From Siderastrea siderea (lineage: Eukaryota > Cnidaria > Anthozoa > Scleractinia > Rhizangiidae): a stretch of DNA of 64,000 nucleotides. Numbering within the stretch: the first letter of the stretch is position 1; each line of letters starts with the position of its first letter. The notes below the pieces were generated by a model that was not told the origin of the DNA, searched no databases, and worked only from the letters and a program-made list of their open reading frames with translations. Location of the stretch: the NCBI GenBank assembly GCA_964030785.1, contig OZ034968.1:28854186-28918185 (forward strand), read 5' to 3'. Below are positions 48,213 through 57,277 of this stretch, piece by piece. Made by a program: the position numbers and the translations under genes.

Positions 48213-48222
48213 AGTCTGGAGC

Positions 48223-48863
48223 TGCAAAAAAAATAAAGTTAACCAGGAATTTTCCGTGTAACATTGTTGGTCCTGTCCCTTTGTAAATGGGTTGACGTTT
48301 AAGATAGCGCAAACTATGTGACGTGCTAAAAATAATTACGAAGGTCCATCGTAGCTTGTGATTTTCCTTCTTCGTAGCAGTTCAAAGGCTGTCGGGATTA
48401 TATTCCTTTTTTTTGTTGTGAAGTTCGGCATAAGACTTTTTGCTAATGTCAAAAGGTTTACATGCTGTTTATATCTTAGCTCTCGTTGACGTTTTTTCGC
48501 GTTCTCTCCGCTTTTGTAATATATTGCAATTGATTGATCAATCTGCTTGTTACCAGCCAATCAGAATAGAGCATTTTTTCAGTCATATGATAAGTTAATA
48601 AACAACTTCCTTTGAAAAAAATTCCAGGAGTTGGTCATAAATTACCTGTATTATATATATTTTTTAATTTATAAACTTTGGCTTATATTCTTATTAAAAA
48701 TACTTGACTATCGATCGCCTTCTAATTTTGCCTCAACTAAGAAACGGAAATGACGCTGGATACCATGTTAGCGAATTTTTTGCCTCAGACTTCACGCCAT
48801 GACAAAGACATGTCAGATGTATTCAATTGCCAGCCAATTGGGTCAGCAAAAGGCGATGCTAAG
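48223..48863. other. Non-coding stretch, no gene supported
   Basis: AT-rich; a minus-strand open frame at 48336-48560 has no recognised domain. Nothing else stands out before the LTR element. Confidence 0.4.
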
Positions 48864-49049
48864 TGTAGTGTATTGGAAGGTGGGGGAAGGAAAGACTCGT
48901 GTAGCCGAGTGTAAACGTACGGAAGGGACAGGAAACTGCTCCAAGCATCAAGAACTTTAATCCAACATGGAGGAACGTAAAAATATATGGCGTGAAAAGC
49001 GCCCTACTGAGCATGCGTGCACATATATGAATATTAGTGAGATATAATA
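48864..49049 (-). repeat. 3' LTR of the Ty3/gypsy remnant
   Basis: On the minus strand it begins TATTATATCTCACTAATATT, where the 5' LTR has the canonical TG start (TGTTATATCTC), and it ends ...CACTACA, complement of the TGTAGTG at 48864. The TG-to-TA change at the start is a mutation of this copy. It lies directly behind the polypurine tract. Confidence 0.8.
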
Positions 49050-49066
49050 AATGCCCCCTCTCAAAG
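49050..49066 (-). promoter_or_regulatory. Polypurine tract of the Ty3/gypsy remnant
   Basis: On the minus strand the sequence immediately before the 3' LTR is CTTTGAGAGGGGGCATT, a typical polypurine tract used to prime plus-strand DNA synthesis. Its position and strand confirm the element's orientation. Confidence 0.75.
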
Positions 49067-49158
49067 TAAAGTAGGAATAGACCGAAGTTACCATGCAATG
49101 TTAAGAACTGTAACGAATGAATGTGAAAATCAGAGTCCAAACAGAATTTTCACTCTGT

Positions 49159-50110
49159 TCAGTAAAGTTTTTGGGGAGGTTTACGATCCCTGAGAGGGTA
49201 TCTCCGTTCTGGTTTCTCCGGTAGCGGTGTTGACGGATTAGAATGTTGCGTGAACAGGTGTTGAGGCTTTGGAGTGTCATAAGGCTCAGGATTAATGGCT
49301 GGAGTATCAACAATAGGGATGGGTATGCTAACCTCTGTCTCCCTTGTTGTCACTGGGCGTGACGTTGTACTTGGCATGCCATCCCTTACTGATGTGGACA
49401 TGTCCATTGACTCTGGTACTTGAGGTTCACTCACCAGTTCAGAGTATTGTGTTGTGGGTATGAGCCTTGGGCGTAGTTGTTCTTCATGTCGTTTGCAAAG
49501 AGTATCACCAACTTGGACGTCATAATTTCTAGGACTGACAGTTCCTATAATCCCTCCGGGAACCCATTTTGCTCCTTTCCCGAAATTACGCACATTAACT
49601 ACTTGGTCTAGTGTAAACTTTGGCTTGTTTTCAAGGTTATCCTGAAAAACCTTAACTTCCTGTTTCGTGTTCTTGGCTCCAGTAGTGTACTCAATCTAAT
49701 TCTGGGTTCTGTTCATGAGTATTTCAGAAGGCGACTTCCCAAATAAGGTAGGCGTGGCTCTGTATGTCAATAAGAACCCGTCTAGTTTTGTCTGAACAGA
49801 CTCGCCCGCATCTCCAATGTTGCTCAGTTTGTCCTTGAATTCTCTCACATAGCGTTCTGCTAGTCCATTTCTAGCAGAATGTCCTGGTGCCTTTAGGGTA
49901 TGTTGAATGTCATTATCCCCGAAAAATTTCTCAGGGATAACTCGAAATAAGTGAAAACATGCCTTAAAGCCTTAAAGCAGCAATACTGTTGGAAGTAGTG
50001 GCATGCGACATTGGTACTATATCTACAAAATTAGAATAAGCATCCACTATAACTAGGAACATCTTTCCTAAGTAGGGACGTACGAAAGCTAGGGACAGGA
50101 AACTGCTCCA
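49159..50110 (-). pseudogene. Integrase C-terminal half, Ty3/gypsy, broken
   Basis: The minus-strand coding remains read VRPYLGKMFLVIVDAYSNFV, the start of the DDE core (Asp of VDAYS), then after a frameshift FRVIPEKFFGDNDIQHTLKA with the second Asp in GDN, and HSARNGLAERYVREFKDKL with the third acidic residue in LAER. A short part between GDN and DIQHTL seems deleted. After an in-frame TAG near 49697 the frame continues through VVNVRNFGKGAKWVPGG, typical of a gypsy integrase C-terminal GPY/F-like region, and RPRLIPT to a Pro/Ser/Thr-rich tail ending at 49159. The defects are one frameshift, one nonsense codon and the missing N-terminus (no HHCC zinc finger). Confidence 0.85.
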
Positions 50111-50217
50111 AACGTCAAGAACTTTAATCCAACATGGAGGAACGTAAAAAACACATGGCGTGAGAAGCGCCCTGCTGAGTATGCGTGCACACACATGAAT
50201 ATTAATGAGATATAACA
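50085..50217 (-). repeat. 5' LTR of the Ty3/gypsy remnant, truncated
   Basis: It begins at 50217 on the minus strand with TGTTATATCTCATTAATATT and matches the 3' LTR over about 130 bp. Similarity fades at 'acgtacgaaag', where the sequence becomes integrase coding sequence. The junction lies in a short shared ACGTACG motif, suggesting microhomology-mediated loss of the element's interior. Confidence 0.78.
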
Positions 50218-50577
50218 TTAAGTAAGATAATTGGTCGCTACAAGCTGTAGGAGCTAGAAATTAAAAAAACCGTAGACAGATGATTATATTTGCCTCCAGG
50301 AGGCCACTGCAATTTCATGTTTATTTACATGGGGGCGTTGAAGCTGGCCGTAAATTACAAAAGGTTCGATAAAACAGGTTTGCCAGCAATTTTAACATCC
50401 AGCAAGTTAGAGTAACAAAACGCGCCAGGTATTGGGAAAGTTGTTATTGACTCTTTGAGTACAAAGAAAACGCATTGTGTATATACTTCTTCCCAAACAA
50501 ATTGACCAAGTATAGTGTTGCCAATCTCGTCGATTAAGCTACAGCATTTACCTTTCAAAGAGTTTAAAACAGAGAAC

Positions 50578-51447
50578 ATGAATTTATCGGTGTTAATCTT
50601 CGGTTGGCTCCTTTCTGTCGTCATTGTATTTGGAAACGGCTTTACCATTCTTCTTATTACTAGAAGAACAAGCCTTCGATCAACAGCTGGCGGTATCTTC
50701 ATCTTATCGCTCGCCGTGGCTGACTTTTGTCTCGGCTTTACGTTCTTTCCATTGCAATTTGTTGGCAACAGACAAGAGGACTGGAGCAATTATCTCCGGG
50801 TTTTCTTTCAACTTGTATTTCAGTACGCTTCTTTGGTAAACCTTTGTGCCTTGGTAGCGGACAGGTACTTCTCAATTGTCTTCCCTCTGAGATACACTAA
50901 CTTTATCACCCCAAAACGCACCTACACCATTTTGTTCGCTTCTTGGATGGTTTCAGTAGTAGTAGCGGTACTCGGTATAATACATCTTCTTACCGGGGCT
51001 TATGAAATAGCACTTGCAACTGCACACACGGTACTTTTTACCATAACGCCAACTTTAATCCTTGTTGTCACCACCATCCATTTGATGACTGTCGTGAGAA
51101 AGCTCCGGCGACAAACTTTGCTGGTTTCCGCTCAACTTTCGTTTAACAAAATGTCTTGCAACGTGTCCGCAAATAGATACTACCGTGAGTTCGACTACGT
51201 CAAAGTGATCGCAGTATTAATGTGTTTTTTTGGCATATTTTCGTTCATGGACATTTTATCTAACATATGCCGTCTTGCCAACATATCACAATGCAAAGGT
51301 TCCAAGATAGACGACGCCGTCATAATATTGCAGTTAACAAACTCGACCATAAACCCCTTCGTCTATGCTCTTCTAAAGAAAGATTTCATAAAAGAAGCTA
51401 AATGTCTTCTCGGCCATAGACCTATGGCTAATGCTGCTGAAATTTGA
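50578..51447 (+). CDS. Class A (rhodopsin-like) G protein-coupled receptor, 289 aa
   Basis: This single-exon frame starts at ATG 50578 (MNLSVLIFGW). Upstream in-frame codons give a longer frame only from a non-ATG start. Seven hydrophobic segments are visible. Landmarks: GN at residues 19-20 in TM1 (N1.50), LSLAVAD with Asp49 in TM2 (D2.50), DRYFSIVFPLRY with Arg96 at the end of TM3, and NPFVY near residue 259 in TM7, followed by the basic helix-8 start LLKKDF. Oddities: the usual Cys at 3.25 is Asn71, so the conserved TM3-EL2 disulfide is absent, and the TM6 CWxP motif is replaced by CFFGIFS. The N-terminus is only a few residues before TM1. Plasma-membrane signalling through G proteins is the family role; the ligand is unknown. 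Single-exon, short receptors like this form large expanded sets in cnidarians. A decayed relative follows at 51963. Confidence 0.93.
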   Translation: MNLSVLIFGWLLSVVIVFGNGFTILLITRRTSLRSTAGGIFILSLAVADFCLGFTFFPLQFVGNRQEDWSNYLRVFFQLVFQYASLVNLCALVADRYFSIVFPLRYTNFITPKRTYTILFASWMVSVVVAVLGIIHLLTGAYEIALATAHTVLFTITPTLILVVTTIHLMTVVRKLRRQTLLVSAQLSFNKMSCNVSANRYYREFDYVKVIAVLMCFFGIFSFMDILSNICRLANISQCKGSKIDDAVIILQLTNSTINPFVYALLKKDFIKEAKCLLGHRPMANAAEI

Positions 51448-52350
51448 TAACAAGTTTGTTTCAGTCTTGCAAGTAGACAGCAACGCACTTTTGCCAGAGA
51501 TTTCTCAACAGGTTTCATTAACATGCGAGAAAAAAGGATGCCTATATAATTAACAGCAGAAAGGTTTGTGGCAAACTGAAACCTTGTGGCAAGAACTCTT
51601 GCCCTCACTGACCAGACTAGCCTTTGCTCCTATATGGAGTAAGTAAGTCGGAGCAACGAATTAACACATTTGTTTGGAAACAACACATTGGGTTCAATTC
51701 CTTTTCTCTTCTAGGCTCAAAAAGTTACGCCATGGAGGTTGTTTGAAAGTTTCTGAAGCTTATTGATTCTTGCAAGAAGGAAACAACGCATTTTTGTCAC
51801 AGACGTCTCAGACTCTTAAAATACAAGAGTACGATAGTCATTCACTTTAACAACAGAAAGCTCCGTGGCAAACCGAAACCGCGCGGTGAGAAGACGTTTT
51901 GCTTATCGATTTTGCGGGAATACCGGGGAGCACTGTTCGCAAAATGATTGGACAGTGTTGTGATGAGCTCGGCAATAAACCCTTTTGTCTATGGCTAACT
52001 AAAGAAAGATATCGGGAAAGAAATTATGCGGCTTCTCAAAAATGTTCCCACAGCGGTTGGTGGCCCAGTGTGTAAACAAGTGTCTGTAACTCTTACAAGA
52101 ACAGAAAAAGTTTTATTTACATAATCGGAGCTGTGCTACTCGTATACTTTAACAACAGCAAACATAATGGCGACCTAAACCGCGTAAAAAGTACTTTTAA
52201 TTTTGCTGTCATTTACCATTTAGAGATACTACCTTGGACAAAACTTTGAACAACGAATTTCTCTGCTTAAAACAACCGTTTCGGGTTGAAACCTTTCTCT
52301 TCAAGACTCAAAATGTATGAAGCCGAGTAAGCGTGTTTACAAGTTTGTGA
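51448..52350 (+). repeat. Repeated 3' flanks of the GPCR genes
   Basis: Sequence behind the intact receptor recurs in diverged form. The block at about 51465-51600 (agacagcaacgcacttttg ... gtggcaaactgaaacc) is similar to about 51773-51893 (gaaacaacgcatttttgtca ... gtggcaaaccgaaaccg). The block at about 51650-51765 (gagcaacgaatt ... tctcttctaggctcaaaa) is similar to about 52247-52350 (gaacaacgaattt ... tctcttcaagactcaaaa). This records at least two rounds of tandem duplication of the receptor locus followed by loss of coding sequence. Confidence 0.65.
51963..52124 (+). pseudogene. Decayed GPCR C-terminal fragment
   Basis: The frame reads MSSAINPFVYG, an in-frame TAA (51996-51998), then LKKDIGKEIMRLLKNVPTAV and continues to a stop at 52122-52124. 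The NPFVY plus LKKDI pattern is the TM7/helix-8 junction of a class A receptor and parallels NPFVYALLKKDFIKEAKCLL of the intact gene. Everything upstream of TM7 has been lost. It is a tandem paralogue relic. Confidence 0.85.
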
Positions 52351-54034
52351 AGCTGTCCAGGGAATACTGAATTATCACGATGACTTCTCAAATGAAAGCC
52401 ATTAACCATACGTTTATGCCCAACACTTTGTTTGTTTCGTATTTCATAGAATAAAACGTGGTATCTTTCCAGCTTTTGAAATTTTAAGTGGTCTTTGGAG
52501 TAAACAAATATAAATTGTCCTCTACAAAAAGAGTGTAAAAGACAGCCGTTTTCTGGATGAAATAAAAACAACAGTTATCGCCGTTTGCTCGTGTTGGGGC
52601 TACTATACGTTGTCCTTACCTCTCTTAATCCGTCAGCTTTAAAAAGCTGCCCGAAAGCGCAAAATTTATTTTGTTCAAACCGTCTACTTTAAAAATTATA
52701 CTTCTTTATGGGTGAAACAATAATTCATTGAAAAATGCACGATAAAATTAGCTGTAATGAAACTGATATTAAAAGCCGACAGGTTTAGGGGAAAAATTAT
52801 GTTAATTTCCAGAAAGATCTTTTATGGTCCTGGTTAATTTTTATCTCAAACTTGAATTCCTTTTTCTTTTCTTTTTTTCAAAACTAACGCGTGTCTTACA
52901 AGGGCCTAATTATGTCGCATTGCACTTGCGTCGAATACAATCAAAGCGCCAAAAGGATTGTCGAAATTACTGCGGTAAACCAGCCCAGTAATCATAGCAT
53001 AACGAGAAATTGGTAATATCTCAACTTCCACGATCCGTATTAATTGGGCCTCAAAAGATATTAAATATGTTATGTTAACACCATCTGCTGATAAATATTA
53101 TGCACTATTATGCTTTTTCTCGATGGAAGTCCTCTTTTGTAAAACGTATGATGGCAGTTGAGCATAACAATGTAAAATTAAAAGATCACACAGAAGTTGC
53201 GGGAAGTTTTTTCTTAGAAATATTGCCCATGGCCATCTGGTGCTGACCCAGTCAATTTCTTGTCCAAACGTATAAGAAACTTGTTTCACACAAATTCATC
53301 TTTTGTTTGCCTTTTTTGCATTTTTTTTCAGTCAAAACTAGGGCACGTAACCTAAATGATAGCTTGCTTCATACAACTGTACCATCTATATCGGGAAGAA
53401 CGACGTCGTTTACGCATGTCTATAATACTAATACAGAATGCACTAGATAAGTATTTTGTTATTATTGTTATTTTTTTTAATGTCCGAAAGATCAAAACGT
53501 ATTTTTTCTGCAAAAGTACCGAACAATGTGAATGGTTATTTAACAGTACATTTGCGGGCATTCTATCAAGAGCGAACTGGGCACGTTACTGTGCTGTTTT
53601 ATCTGTTCTTTGTACCAAGCGATGCCCACCTTTACTAATTAATTAAGACTCAGATATGTTTAAGCAAACTTCTGTTTTGACTGTGGCATCCCTTTAGGTT
53701 TTTCCACGCGTTAGAAAACATTAAACTGTGTGATTAAGTTTCTTTTGTTTTGTCCTTGTTCTCATTCCAGTTTTCAGAGAAATAAGTATTTTTAATTACA
53801 TGTTAGTTCTCTTCCATGAGATAACACATATATTGAATCTAAATAGACCAGCAGTGCACACATCACAAAATTAACATGCACATTACCCTAATGCGGTTTA
53901 GCTTGTAATGCACACAAAGTTTTCGCGAACCGGAGAGATAAATACTTCTCGTGTGTTCATTAACCTGCTGGCATTGAAGCTGTCTGCGCAATAAAAAATG
54001 CAGACGTATTTTCGGCGAACGGGCGATGAACTCT
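52351..54034. other. Non-coding stretch, no gene supported
   Basis: AT-rich with short open frames, none with a recognised domain. No inverted-repeat element was found here. Confidence 0.45.
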
Positions 54035-54570
54035 TTAAGGTCGGCACACACGAGGGGACTAATCCCTGCGACTGGTCCCCTGTAGTGTGTACACGAAGGA
54101 ACTAGTTGCGGGGACAAGTCCCTTGAAGGGTTTAAATTTAGGACGCTTTAACTGAAATTTGCCGAAACGTGGAGACGAAAAATAAAGCGATCCTCAACAG
54201 TGAAACCGAATTTACTAGATTAACCACAAAGCATTAAAAGAAATCAACTGCAAACCGGTTCATACCTCGTGTGGTCTATCAGTGTTTGTCATTTGCAATT
54301 TCGACGAAGGTTTTTCGCCAGTTTTCTATATTGCTGGTACAGAAGAGTAAAAAGACAACTGTTCGATCAAGACTCTCAATACAGACAAGGTCAACAGGAA
54401 AAAAGTAAAAGATCCGATGAAATATTTTCATTTGGTCGCAGGGACGTGTCCCACGAACAGTACACACGAAGGGACCAAGCATAGTTTGTGGGACTAGTCC
54501 CCGGGACTGGTCCCACGAATTCAAACTTGTTTGAATTCGTGGGACTAGTCGCAGGGACCAAATTTTGGTC
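54035..54570. repeat. Element with repeated GGGACTAGTC/GACTGGTCCC motifs
   Basis: Two blocks (54035-54132 and 54432-54570) are dense in direct and inverted copies of 'gggactagtc' and 'gactggtccc', with 'cacacacgag' or 'tacacacgaagg' nearby. The space between is AT-rich. This resembles a nonautonomous inverted-repeat element of about 0.5 kb. The termini and target duplication are not certain. Confidence 0.6.
54510..54545. repeat. Perfect 36-bp palindrome
   Basis: GTCCCACGAATTCAAAC, two T, then GTTTGAATTCGTGGGAC: 17-bp arms with a 2-base centre. It lies within the GGGACTAGTC-rich element. Confidence 0.92.
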
Positions 54571-54897
54571 AAACTTTGCTCATAGAAAGACAATAACAAG
54601 TAGAAGATAGCTAGAAGAGAAAGAGAGAAAAAAAGGAAAGGAAAAGGAGGCAGGAGAAAAATCGAAATGTATCAGCAAAAAAACAAAACAAAAACAAAAA
54701 AAAGTCCAAATTTTGGCTGTGAAATATTGCTCATTTCAACATAGAAACTAGTGGAAAATTTACCTGAAATGTAAACTATGGCTTTTCTAGCAAAACGTTG
54801 TGCAATTTAGCAACACAGCACACAAGAAAAACGTTTAACGGTAAAAATTACGGGTTTTTCTGGAAAAAAAAAATTTAAAAAATATGCGCGGAAGGGT

Positions 54898-55235
54898 TAA
54901 ATAACGAGTGACTTTATTTACAAGAGGGTAAAAACACCTGTATTGCAAAGCTGTTTTAATTATATATAGTAGCTCTTAAGAAACAAAACAAAAAGAAAGA
55001 AAAATATATAGATATTATATTCTTTCGGGGAGTATCTGAAAAACTAGCAAAAAAACACGTTTGCATAGAACATTTATCGTTACCTTTTCCATTTAACGTG
55101 ACATTAAACAACGCCAACGTTCGTGGTTATAATGCTCATGTTTTGAGTAAGTTTATTTTTCGCTTTTAGACGTCCGAAACGACGACAGCCTTGAACAATC
55201 AAAACAGCCTTTTAACAGAATTCGAGCAAAATCTC
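54898..55235 (+). repeat. Old direct repeat, left copy
   Basis: It starts 'aaataacgagtgacttt' and contains 'agagggtaaaaacacctgta', 'aaaaagaaag', 'actagcaaaaa', 'acatttatc' and 'caaaacagccttttaaca'. The same ordered landmarks recur at 56297-56605, about 1.4 kb to the right and in the same orientation, with many substitutions and indels. Confidence 0.8.
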
Positions 55236-56296
55236 CTTTCCTGATCCGAATTTTTGGCAGGATACGCCATTTTTACAAGTTTGTCGGTAGGCGGAATAAA
55301 AAAGCCAATTTACGAGCTGAATTTACCCAGGCTTAACATACATGAGGCGACAAGCAACTTAATCGCATTGCCGCACTACAGCTGCAGCCTGAGCGTTCAT
55401 GATAGAAAAAGCTAGTGAGAAAATAACTTAAAAGCATGACATTTACTTTTGTTTTGCCATTTACATGCTAAAAAGCAGTCATGACTGCCATACAGATACA
55501 TAATGCATTAGACCAGTTATTTTGAAATATGCCTTCTACATCCAAAAAGTCATATTTTCTAGAGAAATGGTTCTGAACACCCACTAAGGGCCACGTTACA
55601 CTTCTCCGAGCATCCCAGCTAGCACATGCGTTATGCTATTGCCTTGGCTTTTACTGTTATTAAATGGATGATGGTCACCTTTACTGATTAACGCTACCAC
55701 GCGTGGGTTGTGGCTTTCTTAATTATCAGGGCCGCCATAATCCACCAACACATGTTCACGTTTCATTTCTTCTTTTCCATTCGCTGTCCCAAACTCGCAG
55801 CTTTTAATGCCTAGATAGGATTTCATATAAATGAATTTTTTGACAGGATTTCCTTTGAACCTTTATGGAATGAAATTATATGTGGCAGAAAAATTTTTGA
55901 AGCAACATGCGCACATTTAATTAACATATTGTCGCTTTTGTTCTATGAATTTTTATAAGAATTTTAAGACTCATTTACCCGCATCTAAAGAAATTAAGCT
56001 TTTATTTGCTAAAGTTAAGGTCGTCTTGATATTAAAACGTTATCGTTTTCCATCAACCAACCAACCAATCTCATTTTCTGCAGAGAAGGAATAAAAAAGA
56101 TCACGATTTATTGGCCGCTTCTCTTTGTTACGTGTTTCTTAATCTTTTTTCCTGGTAGGGGTGCTTTGTGTGGGTAATTCCTTACGCAAAATTTACGGAA
56201 AAGTCTAATTTCTTCCCACTTGGTGGTCCTCGTCGGTTATTTTAAACATGACTCACTAAGGTTTTAATTTTCTTTTTAAACAAGCTCTTTCAATTT
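55236..56296. other. Spacer between the old direct repeats, no gene supported
   Basis: AT-rich sequence without open frames of note. It is probably the remainder of the left duplication unit, since the repeat period is about 1.4 kb. Confidence 0.4.
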
Positions 56297-56605
56297 AAAT
56301 AACGCATGACTTGCTTTAAAAGAGGGTAAAAACACCCGTATTGCAAAACTATTTTAATTCTGGTAACCCTTTAGAAACAAACAAAAAGAAAGACAAATGT
56401 ATAGGTACATCATACACATTTTTTTCTATCCGACAAACTAGCAAAAAGTCACTTATGCATGGAACATTTATCTTAAGCTTTTCCTTTTAGCGTAAAAATT
56501 AAACAACCTTCGTGATGCTAGTCCTTAATGCGTTAATTCAGTATTTTTTTTAAACTTTGGAAGACAGCCTTAAACATTCAAAACAGCCTTTTAACACATT
56601 TTCGT
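56297..56605 (+). repeat. Old direct repeat, right copy
   Basis: Counterpart of 54898-55235: 'aaataacgcatgacttgc', 'agagggtaaaaacacccgta', 'aaaaagaaagac', 'actagcaaaaag', 'acatttatc', 'caaaacagccttttaaca'. Divergence is visibly higher than in the 12-kb duplication. Confidence 0.8.
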
Positions 56606-56702
56606 GCACGCAGCTGACACGAATCGTTCATGAAAATGCTTTGTAACCTATTCATTATAATGAACATTGACCGCGTTTAATAATGCTAATTTTCTTTTTT
56701 TA

Positions 56703-57057
56703 CGCCCACTTCAAGTTGGCGGACATTTGCATTTTTCATTATCTTGACCAACCTATCACGTTTTCAGGTTCATAAAGTGTCAGCCATTTGCTCTATCACT
56801 TTTACACTCTTTTACTGTTTAGCTTCAGCAATAGGTTGCAAATTAAATATTTGGTTGATTATTTTTAGAAAACGACCGCTGTTTGTGCAAAGTACGAATA
56901 TGCACGTCAAAAACGGCTAGTTCGAGAAACTAACATTTCTGCAGTGTGAGTTTAGAGAAGCAGCAGAGAATTGGTTTGAATCCAACCAATTTTTGAATTG
57001 TTTAAACAGTTTTTTTTCTGCTAAAACCCTTAATCGGCCGCCATCTTGAAGTGGGCG
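56703..57057. mobile_element. MITE with CGCCCACTTCAAG ends and TTA target duplication
   Basis: The left end reads CGCCCACTTCAAGTTGGCGG and the right end CCGCCATCTTGAAGTGGGCG, inverted with one mismatch. TTA flanks both sides (56700-56702 and 57058-57060). A TWA target duplication suggests the PIF/Harbinger superfamily. The poly-T/poly-A flanks extend the apparent symmetry. The interior encodes nothing recognisable. Confidence 0.8.
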
Positions 57058-57094
57058 TTAAAAGAAAAACTTTTTTTTCCACTGTGGCTTAGCG

Positions 57095-57097
<3 letters not shown>

Positions 57098-57158
<61 letters not shown>
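57098..57158. repeat. (TTA)n microsatellite at the left edge of the Penelope-like element
   Basis: About 20 TTA repeats abut the element's terminal repeat with no spacer. Confidence 0.97.
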
Positions 57159-57161
<3 letters not shown>

Positions 57162-57195
57162 GAAAAATAACTCTTGTCACAAGGTCTGAAAAATT

Positions 57196-57246
57196 TGTAA
57201 GCGAAGCTTTCGACTGTATCACACAGTCTTCATCAGCGATTAAAGT
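57196..57246 (-). ncRNA. Hammerhead-ribozyme-like motif, 3' terminal repeat (sense to the RT)
   Basis: On the minus strand: CTGATGA (57236-57230), then a stem-II hairpin GACTGT-GTGAT-ACAGTC, then GAAA and a short GC-TTC-GC stem followed by TTA. This matches the CUGANGA, stem II, GAAA, stem III, UH order of hammerhead ribozymes in minimal Penelope form. Stem I pairing is poor, so the motif may be inactive or work only as a dimer. Confidence 0.55.
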
Positions 57247-57277
57247 GAGCTCACGTTGTCACGTGAATGCAAATTTT

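Larger units (their letters stand above)
48864..50217 (-). mobile_element. Ty3/gypsy LTR retrotransposon, internally deleted copy
   Basis: The element reads on the minus strand. Related LTR sequences lie at both ends: 48864-49049 (3' LTR, about 186 bp) and about 50085-50217 (5' LTR, truncated). They share 'gacaggaaactgctccaa', 'tttaatccaacatggagg' and 'gagatataa'. The outer 5-mers CTAAG (48859-48863) and TTAAG (50218-50222) differ at one base, consistent with a 5-bp target duplication. The 5' LTR runs directly into the middle of the integrase, so the primer-binding site, gag, protease, RT and RNase H have been lost. Only the integrase C-terminal half, polypurine tract and LTRs remain. Confidence 0.85.

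Noticed and set aside
49101..49313. 70-codon minus frame
   Set aside because: It is an out-of-frame shadow of the integrase tail.
50355..50789. 144-codon minus-strand frame
   Set aside because: It is mostly the antisense of the GPCR start, which has clear receptor motifs on the plus strand.
53356..53646. Overlapping frames of 60-96 codons on both strands
   Set aside because: No ATG context, domain or conservation signal; AT-rich chance frames.
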